Source: Diphasiastrum complanatum (taxonomy: Eukaryota > Streptophyta > Lycopodiopsida > Lycopodiales > Lycopodiaceae). From it: 64,000 nt of DNA. The notes under the pieces are model-generated. The model was given only the letters and a program-made list of their open reading frames with translations. It was not told where the DNA came from and ran no database searches. How positions within the stretch are numbered: position 1 is the stretch's first letter; every line of letters starts with the position of its first letter. Made by a program: the position numbers and the translations under genes. Positions 1 through 11,168 of this stretch are shown in pieces. The stretch lies in the NCBI GenBank assembly GCA_029204225.1, contig CM055093.1, forward strand, positions 33,926,525-33,990,524, given 5' to 3'.

Positions 1-1
1 T

Positions 2-1340
2 CTAGCGCCACCCACATCTACAAAAATCAGATATGATTTCTTTAAGGGATCATCATCTGAAGATGCAGATAGCTGTTTGTCGCACTTTGAATCCATTACC
101 ATAGCAAACAAAGAGCAGACGGACGAGGACAAAGTTAGAATTTTTTCAGGTCTTCTGCGGAAGCAGGCTAGGATTTGGTACAGTCAATTAGTACCGGAAA
201 CAGTTAATACTTGGAACGCTTTTAAAGTAGCATTCCTTAAACAGTTTAGAGAGATAGGATATTCCACTAGATTGTTGGCTCGGCTTAACTCTGTTGAGAA
301 AAAGCCAAAGGAATCACTTAAGAAATATACTCGAAGGGTTAAGAATTTAATAGGAAAGTTAGGAGCCCAGTATCCAATTCCTATGCAAAATGATTGGCTT
401 CCCTAAGAAAATGGATCCTTATTGTCAACAGAGTTTGATGACTTCCTTGGAAGATGTCATCGCCTCTGCCGAAAATTACGAAACTTATCGAATTTCTCGT
501 AGACGGATAAATGAAAGAAAAAGTAGTAAAAAGCACAAATTTAAACGAACAGAAAAATTTGAAACATCTACTAAGTCTGAATCAAAATCTGATTCAGTGG
601 ATGTGGAAGAATCTTTCGAGTATTCATCTTATTCTTCTTCATCTGAAAAAGAATCTTCTTACTAAAAATTCAAGAATAGGAAGTCAAAAAGAAAGAAAAG
701 AATGGAGAAATCCGAAAAGATGGATCCATTAAGGAAAAGTGTTGAGTTGTTAACTAAAGAAATGAGTGATTTAGAAGTCCAAATATCTGATGTTAAAGCC
801 AAGCGAAAGTAAGTGAAGCTTAATGCCAATGTTTGGTGTACCGCTTGTGGGAAGGAAGGCCATTCTAAAACCAACTGTCCCAGTTTACAGACTAATTATT
901 TAGAAGAGGAACTATTCCTCTGTCCGATTAATAATCATGAGGAGGTAGCTTATACTGCAACTCCTACTAACCAAAAAACCAGTATACCGAAACAACGTAC
1001 TAGTCAACAGTACACTATTTACTGAAGGGACGAAACACGAGATTCCACTCCACCAACCAGAGTAAGGGGTTCGTGCTAGAATTGCGAAGCCCTGGGTCAC
1101 TATTGGCCAAAATGCCCTGAACCCAAGAGATCAACAAGATATGTGTTGCTCTACGCTAACTATAAAGGTGAAGGGCATGTCACTGCTAAATGTCCTCAGC
1201 CACAACAGCCACGGTCTAAACCAAGGTTTGTAAACTCACCTAGGGAAGATGACCCTTGGTCATCTAAGACTAACATTGACATGATAGTTCAGAGGATAGA
1301 AGTAGAGTCTGAATTACTAGATCAAGACCATCAATAGCCA
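2..1340 (+). pseudogene. gag: Ty3/gypsy gag with three CCHC zinc knuckles (broken)
   Basis: The open frame from base 2 to 406 resembles the retrotransposon gag (capsid) domain: ...DEDKVRIFSGLL...RIWYSQL..., then a W-x-F-x-x-A-F/L-x-Q-F segment. A frameshift near 390-406 moves to a second frame that runs to about 1340 with stops at 663, 810, 1023 and 1077. This part has a Ser/Lys/Glu-rich linker (about 500-660) and three tandem zinc knuckles. The first, about 837-878, reads CTACGKEGHSKTNC, the normal C-x2-C-x4-H-x4-C. The second, 1074-1115, has a TAG just after its first Cys. The third, about 1152-1193, has lost both first cysteines to Tyr. Gag would form the particle and bind RNA. It is not functional as it stands. 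Confidence 0.8.
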
Positions 1341-1426
1341 GATTTAGGGAAAAGATAAATAAAGTAACTACAAGTAGTAAAACTTCTTTAACTCTTAAAG
1401 ATAAGAAGAAAACTAAGACGAAAATT

Positions 1427-2161
1427 GTGAAAACCGCGAAAAACGCGACAGAAAAAGTGAAGGTCGCAGAACAGTTAGTAAAAATTCCTAGTAATAAAGA
1501 ATTAAAGTCTAATGGAAAATATTATGATGTTGATATTAGTACAGAAGCTAAGAAGCTTTTAGACGAAGAAACTAGACAAGTTAAAAAAGTGACATTTTTA
1601 GATCCAGTTATAAGTAGCGAGATACCCAGAGATCTGTCGCCACTTAGAAACCGTTCTTATAATATTGCAGAAGACCTTGTTTTCAAAAATGTCCAATATA
1701 ACTTTTAAACAGTTATTAGACGATAACCAATATTATAAGAAAGATATTTAGCAATTTTTGCAAAATAAAAAGAGAAGAAAAGCAAAGTTACTAGTAGTCA
1801 ACATAGAACTAGTTAATTACGGTGACGAAGGCCAACCAGAGATTCAGGTAGTAATTCATGGCTGCATCTTAGATAGTGTACCCATAGATTCCGGATCTAG
1901 TGTAAATATAATGATTGAAAAAACAACATATGAATTAGGCATTCATCATAGAATAGCACCCACCTTAAGACATTTAAGGTTAGCCAATGCAACTAGAAGA
2001 TCACCAATAGGAGAACTATCTCAGGTTACAATTTATATTGGAGACCATAAGTTTCTTATGGATTTTATAATATAAAAAACTACGAAACAATCATCATATA
2101 GAGCGTTATTAGGACGACCATGGCTCTATCAGGCCGATGTTATAACCCACTGGAAGAAGGA
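1427..2161 (+). pseudogene. Gag-pol linker and retropepsin-like protease
   Basis: A Lys-rich linker (1427-1708) precedes, in another frame, a retropepsin-like domain from 1758. The catalytic motif reads PIDSGSSVNIM (about 1884-1916). The frame crosses a TAA at 2073-2075 and continues to ALLGRPWL (about 2103-2126), the standard C-terminal signature of plant gypsy proteases. The protease would cut Gag-Pol. Distances fit one domain of roughly 120 residues. The frameshift before it and the stop inside it make it a pseudogene. Confidence 0.75.
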
Positions 2162-3049
2162 GATTACAGAGACCAGATGGAGACACCGATAGGAAAAAGT
2201 CATAAAAGAATTTCCATATCATGGGAAAAAGATAAGTACGAAGGTGAGACACCTACATCTTCCTCGAGCTATACTTCGGAGGAAGAAGGACTTCAGTTAG
2301 TAGGGACTGAGGAAGGGGAAAGGTTTGTCACACTAAGTATACCTGCATACAGTAATAGAGTAGAATACGTAGATAGAGGAGATTGTGGAGTTCCAGAGAT
2401 TAGTGCGATCATAGGAGATCAGACTATAGATAGAATACTAATAGACTCAGGATCTAGTATCAATTTAGTAACAAAAACAATGGTTATAGAATTTCAGGGA
2501 ACAATACATATTAGGCAGCGCCAATATAGATTGAATCCAAAGTACTCCTTATTAGTAAAAGATGAATTAGATAGATGTCTTAGAGCGAGTATTATATATC
2601 CTGTTCTAAGCAGCCAGTGGGTGTCACCAATAGTTATAGTACCTAAGAAGAAGACGGGCAAGATTAGAGTTTGCCAAGATTTTAGGAAACTAAATGCTAC
2701 TACAGCAAAAGATTATCATCCTTTGCCGTATACAGATACTATTCTTGACCAGGTAGCTAGTCATGAACGTTATAGCTTTTTAGATGGATTCTCAGGCTAT
2801 AACCAAATTTTTATAAAAGAGGAAGATAGATCCAAAACTACTTTCACCACTGATTGGGGGACGTATGCGTATACGCGAATGCCCTTTGGTCTTTGTAATG
2901 CACCTGCCACATTCCAACGTACGATGACAATTATTGATTTTTCGGGTAGAATAGCTAGATGGGTATTATTATTAGATGAGTTCAATTATGAAGTAGAATT
3001 AAGAAGAGACAAGGATCATCAAAATGTTGACTATATATCCCGCCTTTAA
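2120..3049 (+). pseudogene. pol: Second protease-like motif fused to truncated reverse transcriptase and RNase H end
   Basis: This 309-codon frame starts inside the protease end in another frame. It carries a second motif ILIDSGSSINLV (about 2432-2467), cut off soon after, then RT fingers and palm start: RRLNPKYSLL-like entry, QWVSPIVIVPKKK, IRVCQDFRKLN, SFLDGFSGYNQI (first catalytic Asp) and MPFGLCNAPATFQ (about 2879-2917). The sequence then jumps to IARWVLLLDEFNYEVELRRDK, which belongs to the RNase H/connection end. The YxDD box, thumb and RNase H catalytic residues are therefore deleted. It cannot polymerise DNA. Confidence 0.8.
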
Positions 3050-3981
3050 ACAAAAAATCAATTAGAACCCAATTATGATGAATTTCCAGATGAACATATA
3101 ATGCGTATTCCATCGGAAACATCCATTTATATGGATGTTATTAACTTCTTACAGGACCAGATATAGCCTGAACTTTTTAATAAATAACAAAAAACTGTTT
3201 TTCTTTCTAAGATAGGACCTTATACGATTGTAAATAGAATATTGTATAAATTAGGAGCTGACGATAGTCTCCGCCGATGTTTAGAACCAACCGAGACGAC
3301 CGTTGTAATAAGTGCATTACATGAGGAAGATTCGGAGGGTATGCTCTCAAAAACACTGCAAAAATTTTTTTCAATGCTAAATATTGGTGGCCTACCGTCT
3401 ATAGAGATGTTAAATTATTCATTAAAAAATGTGATGCATGCCAGAGGATTGGGAAGCCCAGCTTCGCAACACATTGGCCGCTTACTCCAATTATTTTCTT
3501 AGCACCCTTTGAGAAGTGGGGGATAGATTTTGTAGGACTTATCAAATAGATTACGTGTAAAACTTGTCTTTGTTACATATTCGTTGCCACGGACTATGCT
3601 ACCAAGATGGTAGAGGCCGAAGCCACAATTACGAACGATGATAAGACTGTAGCAAGGTTTTTATTCCAATACATTATAACGCGATATGGTTGTCCCTTAG
3701 AACTCGTTAGCGATAGGGGAACCCATTTCCTTAATCAGACCATTGAAGCCATGTTGTCATATTTTTCTATCACACATCGCCAAACCACTCCATATAATCC
3801 AAAAGCAAATGGGCTTACTGAGCGGGAATGTCAAATTTTGAATAAAGTAACGAAAATACATTCTTCTGATTGGGATCAAAAGTTATCGTCTATCTTATGG
3901 GCATATAGGACTGCTGAAAAGATACAACTAGGCAGACTCCATACTATCTTGAGTATGGAATGCATCCCATACTACCAATAG
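3050..3981 (+). pseudogene. Integrase zinc-binding and catalytic core (frameshifted)
   Basis: After about 190 bases of degraded linker, an H2C2 zinc-binding module is visible across a frameshift near 3365-3385: ALHEEDSEG..., then AKYWWPTVYRDV and CDACQRIGKPS (about 3374-3460), and EKWGIDFVG. The catalytic core follows: ATDYATKMVEA (first Asp, about 3592), ELVSDRGTHF (second Asp, about 3709) and ANGLTERE (Glu, about 3808). A TAG lies between at 3547. Integrase would insert the cDNA into the genome. The D-D-E triad is readable, but the frame is broken. Confidence 0.8.
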
Positions 3982-4361
3982 AATTCAAAGTTCCGACGTT
4001 TCGCATTAGTAATGAAGAGCGAATGGATGAACATGATAGTCTCCGGGAGCGGATGATTTCTTTGACGACGCAACTGGAAGAGGATCGTCGTCTTTCATTA
4101 ATCGAGACTGAACGAGTTCAGAATAAAAGAAAAGAAAATTTTGACCAATCCATTATGAAAATAAAAATCAAACGAGGAGAGTATGTGCTTCTGTATGATA
4201 ATAGACACATGTTGTTTCTTGAAAAATTACAAACCAGATGGATGGGACCGTATAAAGTCATAGAAGTTTTTAATAATAAACCACTTCAGTTAGCTGATCT
4301 CCAAGGACATTTACTTGACACTCGAGTAAATGGTTCAAGGGTGAAGCGCTATTATAGCTAA
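3960..4361 (+). pseudogene. Integrase C-terminal domain with GPY/F module
   Basis: This 133-codon frame overlaps the core in another phase. It contains a charged helix region, then RGEYVLLYDNRH, LEKLQTRWMGPYKVIEVFNNKP and VNGSRVKRYYS before the stop. The GPYKV sequence is the GPY/F module of Ty3/gypsy integrases, which takes part in DNA binding and multimerisation. No chromodomain follows, so this is not an obvious chromovirus. Confidence 0.8.
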
Positions 4362-4903
4362 TTTTCGGTGCACCATGTTCACCAAAGGTTGCGAAAATGC
4401 TGAAACCAGCGTGTACATTTTTGCGAAAATGATGAAACAAGACACCTTTGTTTATTTTGCGAAAAACCTGACACTATATTGGAATATGGTGTATGGAGTG
4501 AATTCACCATTTTTTTTTTTAGAAATACAAAAATTGCGACACGTACCTTCCCATTTTTTGGGATTTTCTACCTTCCGACATCTTTGCATTTTTTGCATTT
4601 TTAACGAAGAAAATGAAAATCTTCGCTTTGACTTACTAAGCAAAGCATTCGTGTATTTTGTTTATTTATTTATTTATTTTTGTTTTTAGGACTAGACACT
4701 TTATTATTGAGTATGTACCTTCAAAATGAAGGACATGCTTCCATTTAATATTAGTCTAATCCGCCGAAATACCATCAATATGCCTAAAACCTCAAACACT
4801 TCACTTGTTGTCGCTACCACTTTCCATCACTCTTGTTCTTCGATTTTTGAATTGTTGCGATGAGGCTCTTTTTTGCCATCACTCGTTTACAACTGCAAGC
4901 ACC
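4362..4903 (+). other. Spacer between pol and third ORF
   Basis: AT-rich spacer with poly-T (4507-4519) and (TTTA)n-like runs at about 4660-4680. The open frame at 4375-4689 has low-complexity composition and no recognisable motif, so I do not call it. The spacer may hold a subgenomic leader or splice acceptor for the downstream ORF, but nothing in the sequence proves it. Confidence 0.5.
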
Positions 4904-7731
4904 ATGGCGATTATATTCAAAACGCACCCAAAGCCAATGACACCAGTATTACAACCACTAGTTGTTCGAGCGCGAATTGAAGGTCTTCTTCAATTTAACC
5001 CATCAGTAATTCTTACTGATTTATGTTATGAGCTGATCCGCAATTTGAGTGAAACAGAAGAAGGACATATTTCCATTACCGTCCGCAATCAAGAGATTGT
5101 TATTACAGAAGGATTTGACTATCATGCCTTAGGATTGTCTATGGATGGCAGTATGCTAGTTACTAAACCAGATTTCATCGCAGAGAGCGGAGTTTTTCAA
5201 GAAGAAGCTTATCTTGAAAAACAGGGATATAAACTCTCTTACATTAGAGATCCCAATCTCAAAAGCTTCGTTTGATTTGTTCTTGCTTCTATCTTTTTAC
5301 CGGAGCAAGAGTACACCATCTCAAATACAAATATGGGATATCTGCTGAGAGCCTTAAATGAAGAGCCTCCTTCGGACAGACTGATTTTAAGCAATTTTGT
5401 AAACTAGTAGAATTTAATCAGGTTTTCAAGCTGGGTCTACCGATGGGTATTTATGTATGCATGCTGGTGTGCTAATAGTGCAGGAGGACATCAGGATTGC
5501 AACACTGCTGCCAGAGCTAGCCCCATCAATAGAGGTTGAATCCCAGATGTAGATATCAAAAGCAACCACCGTAGCAACCACATCATCATCATCAAGTCAA
5601 GGGAGCTTGGAGAGAATGACTTCACCATCATCCCAATATACGCCATTGTCTAGTACAAAAGAAAATAGGGATGCGAAAGCGGAAACATAAGCGGAGGACA
5701 CTGTTGATCAGGAGCAAAATCAGGGTGATATACCACAAGAGCCAGCACCACAAGAAGCAGAACAGCTTCTTGATGACCAGCAGGGCAGTAAAAGTGACGT
5801 CGAGGCACCAATTCTCGATGCCGAATAATATCAAAAGATTTTTGGAACACTACTACCGGATACGCGGGCAGCTATTCATCTTGCCAGCTTGGAGAAGGTA
5901 TCCAAGCTTGGATCAAAGTATGAAAGAGTCCAAGCAGACCTAATCCAGAGAGATATAGAGCTAAATGAAACAAAGACTGAGCTGTTTCATAAAAATGAAG
6001 AACTTGAAGCGGCCCAAACAGAGCTGAGCAGGAAGGACATAGAGCTTGAAGAAGCAAAAGGAAGGCAAGACGCTATGCTCGAAGTATTGGAAGAAATGTA
6101 GGAGCAGTCCAATGCCTTCGAAAGCGAAAAAATATCGCTTAAACAACAAATTCAGACTCTGCAGGCTACTTTGCAAGAGGAGAGACGTATTCGATCTACT
6201 CTCCAGAATAGTAATGCAGAGCTGAGTAACGAACTCAACAGTGCTCAGGACTCAATTGCCCAACTGCAAAATTCTGCAGAAATGTTAAAAAAAGACAATC
6301 AAATATACAAGAGATAGGTCGAAGAGACGGTTCTATGGCGAATCAGCGCCGAAGTCACATTAGGTGCCTGCGTATCTCATGGCAAGCACAGAATTGACCC
6401 AGTAGCATGGAAGGGAATTCAGGAGAAGATGATCCAAACTTTTCAGCTACAATATCTGTAACCGCAGATGATTGCTTATGAAAAATTGAAGGAAGAGTCG
6501 GAAGAGGCCAAATTTCAATCGGGCCAAATGCAGATTTCTGACGCGGAAGAACCAACACAATGCCAAGATCAGGAGACGTAGACAGATGAGCCAATTCAAG
6601 TTATGTCAAAAAAGGCCATCCAAATGGATACCATCTGCAAGCAAGTCCAGAAGGATCGGGAGACACAGACCGAATTCAAGGAGGCTGCGAAGGTACAAAG
6701 TGTTGAAGACCAACCTGAGATGCTAAGCATTATTCCATATCAAGCTCAGGCGTCACCAAGTGGAGCGGTTGTAAAGAAGAACAAGATAGTATACTCACTA
6801 CTAAGGTTGGAATTTTAGACATTTCATCAGGAACTAACATTATTTCTTCCACCCTTTTGTAGTCCAGAACTCCAATGGAGAATGTATTACCTTTTTTTAC
6901 CTAAACTTTTTGGTTACACAAAAGAACAATGGGAAAACCCTTGGACTTTTTCTAACATAAATACTCTTTGGGCCAAACTAATTGTGCATCAAAAAGGAAT
7001 CCTAGCCATTGCCATTTTTCAGAATAAGTTCAATGTGCAAACTAACTACGTCCATGTGGTCATAGGATCTTTGTATATATACATTTTAGAATATCTAAGA
7101 ACATTTGAAAATAATATTTTTCCAGCTCTAGATGAGTATTTGAATAAGTTAGAATCAATTAACATTTTTGATGTGAAGGAACTTGTTTCTAACTCTAAAT
7201 CAGTTTTTTTTCCGAGTTTCTCATCAGTTACTATTCCCTGATCTATGGGAAATTTACACAGATTGGGAAGCTAACTATTCTCGTTATTTGGAAGAAGTAT
7301 AAACAAATAATATACTTCACTCCACTAATCCAATAACCAGATCATATTACACTGACAACCATGTAAATATTGCTTCTCTTATTTCGTATGCTCTTCTGTC
7401 TGTTCAACAACTGTACATTAATGCAAATTTTTTTGAATATACATATGCAACCCTTTCACTAATTGTCCCTTCTGCCGAGATGTCTGAAATCCTGACTGAG
7501 GATAGTTGGTACATGCATCTTGTTAATAATACATTAATTGATAACCCTCTCGCACCAATGGGCAATCAAGGAATGGGAGGTTATCCGAACTTGTCATTTC
7601 AAGAAGACTATAATCAGAAGACCAATTATTTCCTGGCAACAAAAGGAATGACATTGGAACAAGTAAATGAAGAGAACGAAGCTCGAGCCAAGTCCATTTT
7701 TCACAGCAAGCCAGCCAGCCGAAAGCGATAG
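4904..7731 (+). pseudogene. Third ORF of the gypsy element: PMD-like N-terminus plus long coiled coil (broken)
   Basis: The ATG at 4904 has a strong context (CACCATGG). The N-terminal 120 residues run in one frame past a TGA at 5273 to 5406. The segment DLCYELIRNLSE...ITVRNQEIVITEGFDYHALGLSMDG resembles the plant mobile domain pattern (a helix, a beta strand, then ...LGLP-x-x-G); this is my inference. After a Ser/Thr-rich linker (about 5560-5660), another frame gives an acidic linker and a coiled coil (about 5880-6315) with repeats of the type ELEAAQTELSRKDIELEEAK. A Gln/Glu-rich stretch and a globular C-terminus (6840-7241, 7480-7731, ending SRKR) follow. Stops are scattered through it. The position between integrase and the 3' end is where some plant gypsy elements carry env-like or additional ORFs. 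No signal peptide is evident. Function unknown. Confidence 0.6.
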
Positions 7732-7773
7732 AGAAGGATGTAAATCAGTTGTTTGCGAGCCGCTGCACAACTT

Positions 7774-7785
7774 AGGAAGGGGATA
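7774..7785 (+). other. Candidate polypurine tract
   Basis: AGGAAGGGGA lies 40 bases after the third-ORF stop and just before TGTGGAG. This is the expected order for a plus-strand primer and 3' LTR start, but the LTR cannot be matched to a partner in this window. Confidence 0.35.
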
Positions 7786-7930
7786 TGTGGAGTCTCATGA
7801 TCTCACGTTATCCAAGTTTTGTCATATATTGTAAATTTTTTTTCATTTCTATATATGTAAATGTGCTATAGTGCCTAAATTCATGTAAAGGCCTAATTGC
7901 ACCTTATAAATTCATATTTAGAATAGAAGT

Positions 7931-8568
7931 TGTGACGTTCTATAAGAGACGCAGTAGCAGTTTAGAACTGACATTTTGACGGTTCATAAATGACATTGAG
8001 GCTGAAGAACGTTCCTATAAGGACAACACTTTTGATATAAGAATAGGAGATCAATAGATCAATTTAGGTTGCATGGGAATCCTAAAGAGAATATTTTCTC
8101 TCTCTTGAGAAGAATAGATCTAGTGGAAACTTGCCCATCCTCCTATTGTAAATTGTGATTCTTGAGCCAGTGTTTCCTCTCCTCTCTTGTGTTCTTTACT
8201 GTGTCTTGGGGGTGAATTGGTTAGGGTTTCCATATTGGTTGGGTGGTCCATGCTCCACATGTGTCCTTTTGGTTTGCATGTGATTGGAATCCTGTAGATC
8301 TTCACTTGGTGGTTCTTACAATAACCCTAGAAAGCTAGTGAATCCTTGCACCAAAAGTGCTAGCACCCCCTCCTTGCAACCATATCTTTGAGAGTCTGGA
8401 AAACTCTCATCGGTTGGAGAGCATGGGGCAATACAAAAGGCCATCAAGGTTGGAAGTGGCAAATCCTCTGTTGCTCATGTAGGGCCGAACCGCCATTAGA
8501 GATCGGGCCCCTTGGACCTTTTAGGATGTTTTGGTTGGACTAATCCCCTGTCGAAAATGGCCCTAACA
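7931..8568 (+). mobile_element. Probable solo LTR (LTR copy 1 of a gypsy family)
   Basis: The block begins TGTGACG and ends CCCTAACA. Its two halves match the split LTR at 13243-14340: 8040-8326 resembles 14043-14340 and 8328-8568 resembles 13250-13488. Shared landmarks include GGTTGCATGGGAATCCTA, CTCCACA.GTGTCCTTTTGG and CTAGAAAGCTAGTGAATC. The 3' end matches exactly at the TAACA terminus. The 5' end is less certain because similarity is weak in the first 100 bases. No clean TSD is visible. Confidence 0.65.
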
Positions 8569-9357
8569 CAAATGCGTCATCAGACAATGGTTGGTAGCCC
8601 TCGGTAGCCTTCGATGAAAAAGTGGGTGGTGTGGGAGGAAGAGGAGTAGAAACAAGGATGAGGACAGTTTGTCCAAAGAGAGAATGGATGGAATAGAGGG
8701 AAACTGTAGGGTGGTGTGGAGGACGGAAGGAGAAGATGGAGCGGAAGTTTATGACCTGCATCCATGCTAGCGTGTCCGGAGACAACTGTGAATCAGCATG
8801 ATTGAACTGGAGAGGGACAGCGGTGGAAACAAGACTAATGGAGGATGCGATAGTAATGGAAGAGGTGGTGTAAGATGGAATTGATGGAGAAGTAGTATCT
8901 ACTGAGGAGATAGGAATGGAAACAGAAGTAGCAGTTGTGGGTGGAAAAGAAGAAAGAGGAACGACAACAGAAATATGAGTAGGGGACTGTACATAAGAGA
9001 AAGTAACGGTGGTAGAAGCTGGAACTGTTACTGGTGTGATGGTGGTGGTACGACATTGGGTGGTAGGTGGAGATGAGGTCCCAGTGCTCGCCGAGATTTC
9101 TCCTTCAGCATATTGATCTTAGCCCGACTTGTCATCTTTTGACTCTCCATCATCTGAGTGGAGGATGATGTTGTATCATAGTTCATCTTGATTGACTTCA
9201 AGGAATCCAACACCTTCTTTTTGTCTCTTTTTGTCATATCGGTGGATTTGTCCTTATTGTCGTTCTTTGAAACTGGTGTGATATTCACCTCGTGGTTGCG
9301 ATTATCGACATCCACTATAGTTATAGCTTCTTCGGGTAGATCACTCCATCAGATCAC
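8569..9357 (-). pseudogene. Degraded pol linker of short-knuckle gypsy-like element
   Basis: On the minus strand this stretch continues downstream of the protease-containing frame. It includes a Lys/Ser/Thr-rich segment (9028-9315) and then low-complexity Ser/Thr/Pro-rich codons. No RT motif is found. The region is truncated at the end of the solo LTR at 8568. Open frames on either strand here look like by-products of biased composition. Confidence 0.4.
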
Positions 9358-10250
9358 CTAGTTGTAGCGTTGCTTCAACTGGTTCTTCTTGTTCACAGGT
9401 GCCCTTGGTGGATCTATCCTTGAAACTTTCATCATAGCAGATTTTTGCGACGGTTGAGCTGGTACTTTCTTAATTCCATAACGATTTGGGTCCATGTGTT
9501 GTAGGACTTGCTCATCAGTCAACTCAGTCTCCTTGTTGTAAGTCAAAGCATGTTGCCAAGGGACTAAATCATCGTCAACTGGGTTCTCAATAGATTCCGC
9601 TGATAGCCATGCTACGTTTATCATATTCATTCCAAATGTAATTGGTGTGTCCATCGTGTAACACTTGGATGAAGATGTGTTGGGTTCAGGATCAGATTCA
9701 TATTGACATGCTTGCCAGTCAATCGTTGCTAATGCATCCGTCCATCTCACGACATTCGTCTTTGAATCGTAGTGACCACCCTTGGCTTGCCTTGGGAAAT
9801 CTATCATGTGATCTGTCTTGGATGATCCGTCATCAACCTTGGGTGCAAGTGGTTTCACCGCCCATGTGGCTGGATCGACCTTTACAGCCTGCTCCCTGTT
9901 CTCAAAGGTGATTTTCCCATACCCCAATTGTGTACTACTTAAGCAATCCTCAACCATGGTCTTTCCAGTAAAACACAGTATGCAGATGGAGACTCATGTA
10001 TATCCATTACTACAAAAGTGATCACAAATTGCATGCCTGCTATTTTTATAGGGATATCGGCAACCAGACCCTTCGGTTTTATGTAGGATTGATCTGCTAG
10101 CTTGATGCGAATCTTGTTGGCTTCAATCCCTGTAGACTCCACTTTTGATACAAAGTAGTGGAGATCAAATTGACACTTGATCCTCCATCCACCACTGCTA
10201 CCCCGTCCTCAAATATCTTGTGTTTGATTGGCAGGGTGATGTTGTGCTTC
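9358..10250 (-). pseudogene. Retropepsin-like protease and downstream linker of short-knuckle gypsy-like element
   Basis: Reading the minus strand, ITLPIKHKIFEDGVAVVDGGSSVNLIS (10178-10189 encodes D-G-G-S) is followed, after a frameshift near 10140, by IKLADQSYIKPKGLVADIPIKI...SAYCVLLERPWLRIAKTMVED. The motif order and the (L/G)RPWL end identify a Ty3/gypsy-type protease. The active-site triplet reads DGG rather than the usual D(S/T)G. A 199-codon frame (9358-9957) follows with no known domain; it is probably the protease-RT linker. Upstream in the same orientation lies the gag at 10700-11168. Confidence 0.65.
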
Positions 10251-10699
10251 TCACTTTCTCACGTTGCCCCGATGTGGAGGACGTTACTAGTCTCTTCGTA
10301 GCCCGTACAATATATGGGCTTTGGGGCTACTGGTTTTGCATCCCCTTTGGCCCATTCAGCCAAAGGCTTTTAGCTTGTGGCGCAATCCGCAGTAATTCCC
10401 CAAGAGGTAAACTAACACTGCTCGCCAGTAGGCTTGTGAGCCTTTCAGTGCGCGGTTCCTCGGGCTCCACCATGTGAAAAGGTGGTTCATGATGATGCAA
10501 TCGATTGTTCTCATTAGTGCACAATGGTGATCCCGTTCGTGGTTCCTGTTCGTCATCAGCAGGAGGTTCCATAGGGTGGCCTTTTCTTGCTCTTTTTTGT
10601 TTGCTTGTGCTCTTTGTACTTAGTGTCGTATCTTCTGGTACTGTCTCCTTTCTTTCCTCACATTCGGATATGGAGCTAAAGTTGAGGGTTGGTCATCAG

Positions 10700-11168
10700 T
10701 GACCGATGGTGGTGGTGAGGGAGTCACTTCCTTCCACTTCTATGCTCGCGTAACGGGTAACACAGGGGCATGGAAATGTTGCCTTCCCAGTGGCACTCCC
10801 GTTGGAACTGTTGCTCATTGTATGACAATGAAGTTCACTGGTCCTAGGTCTCAATGGACAATTCTTAAAGCAGTGTCCATAACTGCATTCTCGACAGAAG
10901 GATGTACATTGTTCCTTGTAAGGACATTCAGCAATTCTGTGTCCTTTGTCGCATCTGTAGCAGCCGTAATTTCTTCCGCCTTGACGTTGATTTGAGCTAC
11001 ATAGGTCGCAATATATTCACTTATGGCAGGATCCATATATGGTTCATCCAGCCCATACCATTGTTGCTGCTCAGGTTGAGGTGGTACTGGCATCTCTAGT
11101 TCTATTGTTGTCAAGTTTATGTGGGCCACTTGTTGATTGGCTGGCCCTGGTGGTGCAGGTAAGGCCAT
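10700..11168 (-). pseudogene. gag: Gag C-terminus with two short zinc knuckles (C-x2-C-x3-H-x4-C)
   Basis: The minus-strand frame 10851-11168 starts MALPAPPGPANQQVAH and is Pro/Gln-rich. A frame change near 10985 leads to two zinc knuckles: CYRCDKGHRIAEC (10924-10962) and CRECSYGHCFKNC (10858-10896). Both have three residues between the second Cys and His, one fewer than the classical knuckle. A related copy on the plus strand (44394-45505) shares the LALPAPP segment and the same spacing. The 5' part of gag is missing, because at about 11168 the sequence switches to copia integrase. Confidence 0.65.

Larger units (their letters stand above)
1..7785 (+). mobile_element. Decayed Ty3/gypsy retrotransposon with an extra 3' ORF; 5' LTR lies outside the window
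   Basis: The order gag, protease, RT, RNase H end, integrase, integrase C-terminus runs 5' to 3' on the plus strand. Integrase after RT defines Ty3/gypsy. The gag frame is already open at base 2, so the 5' LTR, PBS and gag start are to the left of the window. Every domain carries stops or frameshifts, and most of RT palm and RNase H is deleted, so the copy is dead. A further long reading frame follows pol (4904-7731). A purine run at 7774-7783 followed by TGTGG at 7786 may mark the polypurine tract and 3' LTR start, but no LTR pair is visible to prove it. Confidence 0.8.

Noticed and set aside
7786-7930. Start of a 3' LTR for the first gypsy element
   Set aside because: Only a purine run and a TG support it. 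There is no partner LTR, so it is noted only as a candidate.
10220-10995. Plus-strand frames at 10220-10702 and 10699-10995
   Set aside because: They are antisense shadows of the minus-strand gag-protease region, which has real motifs.
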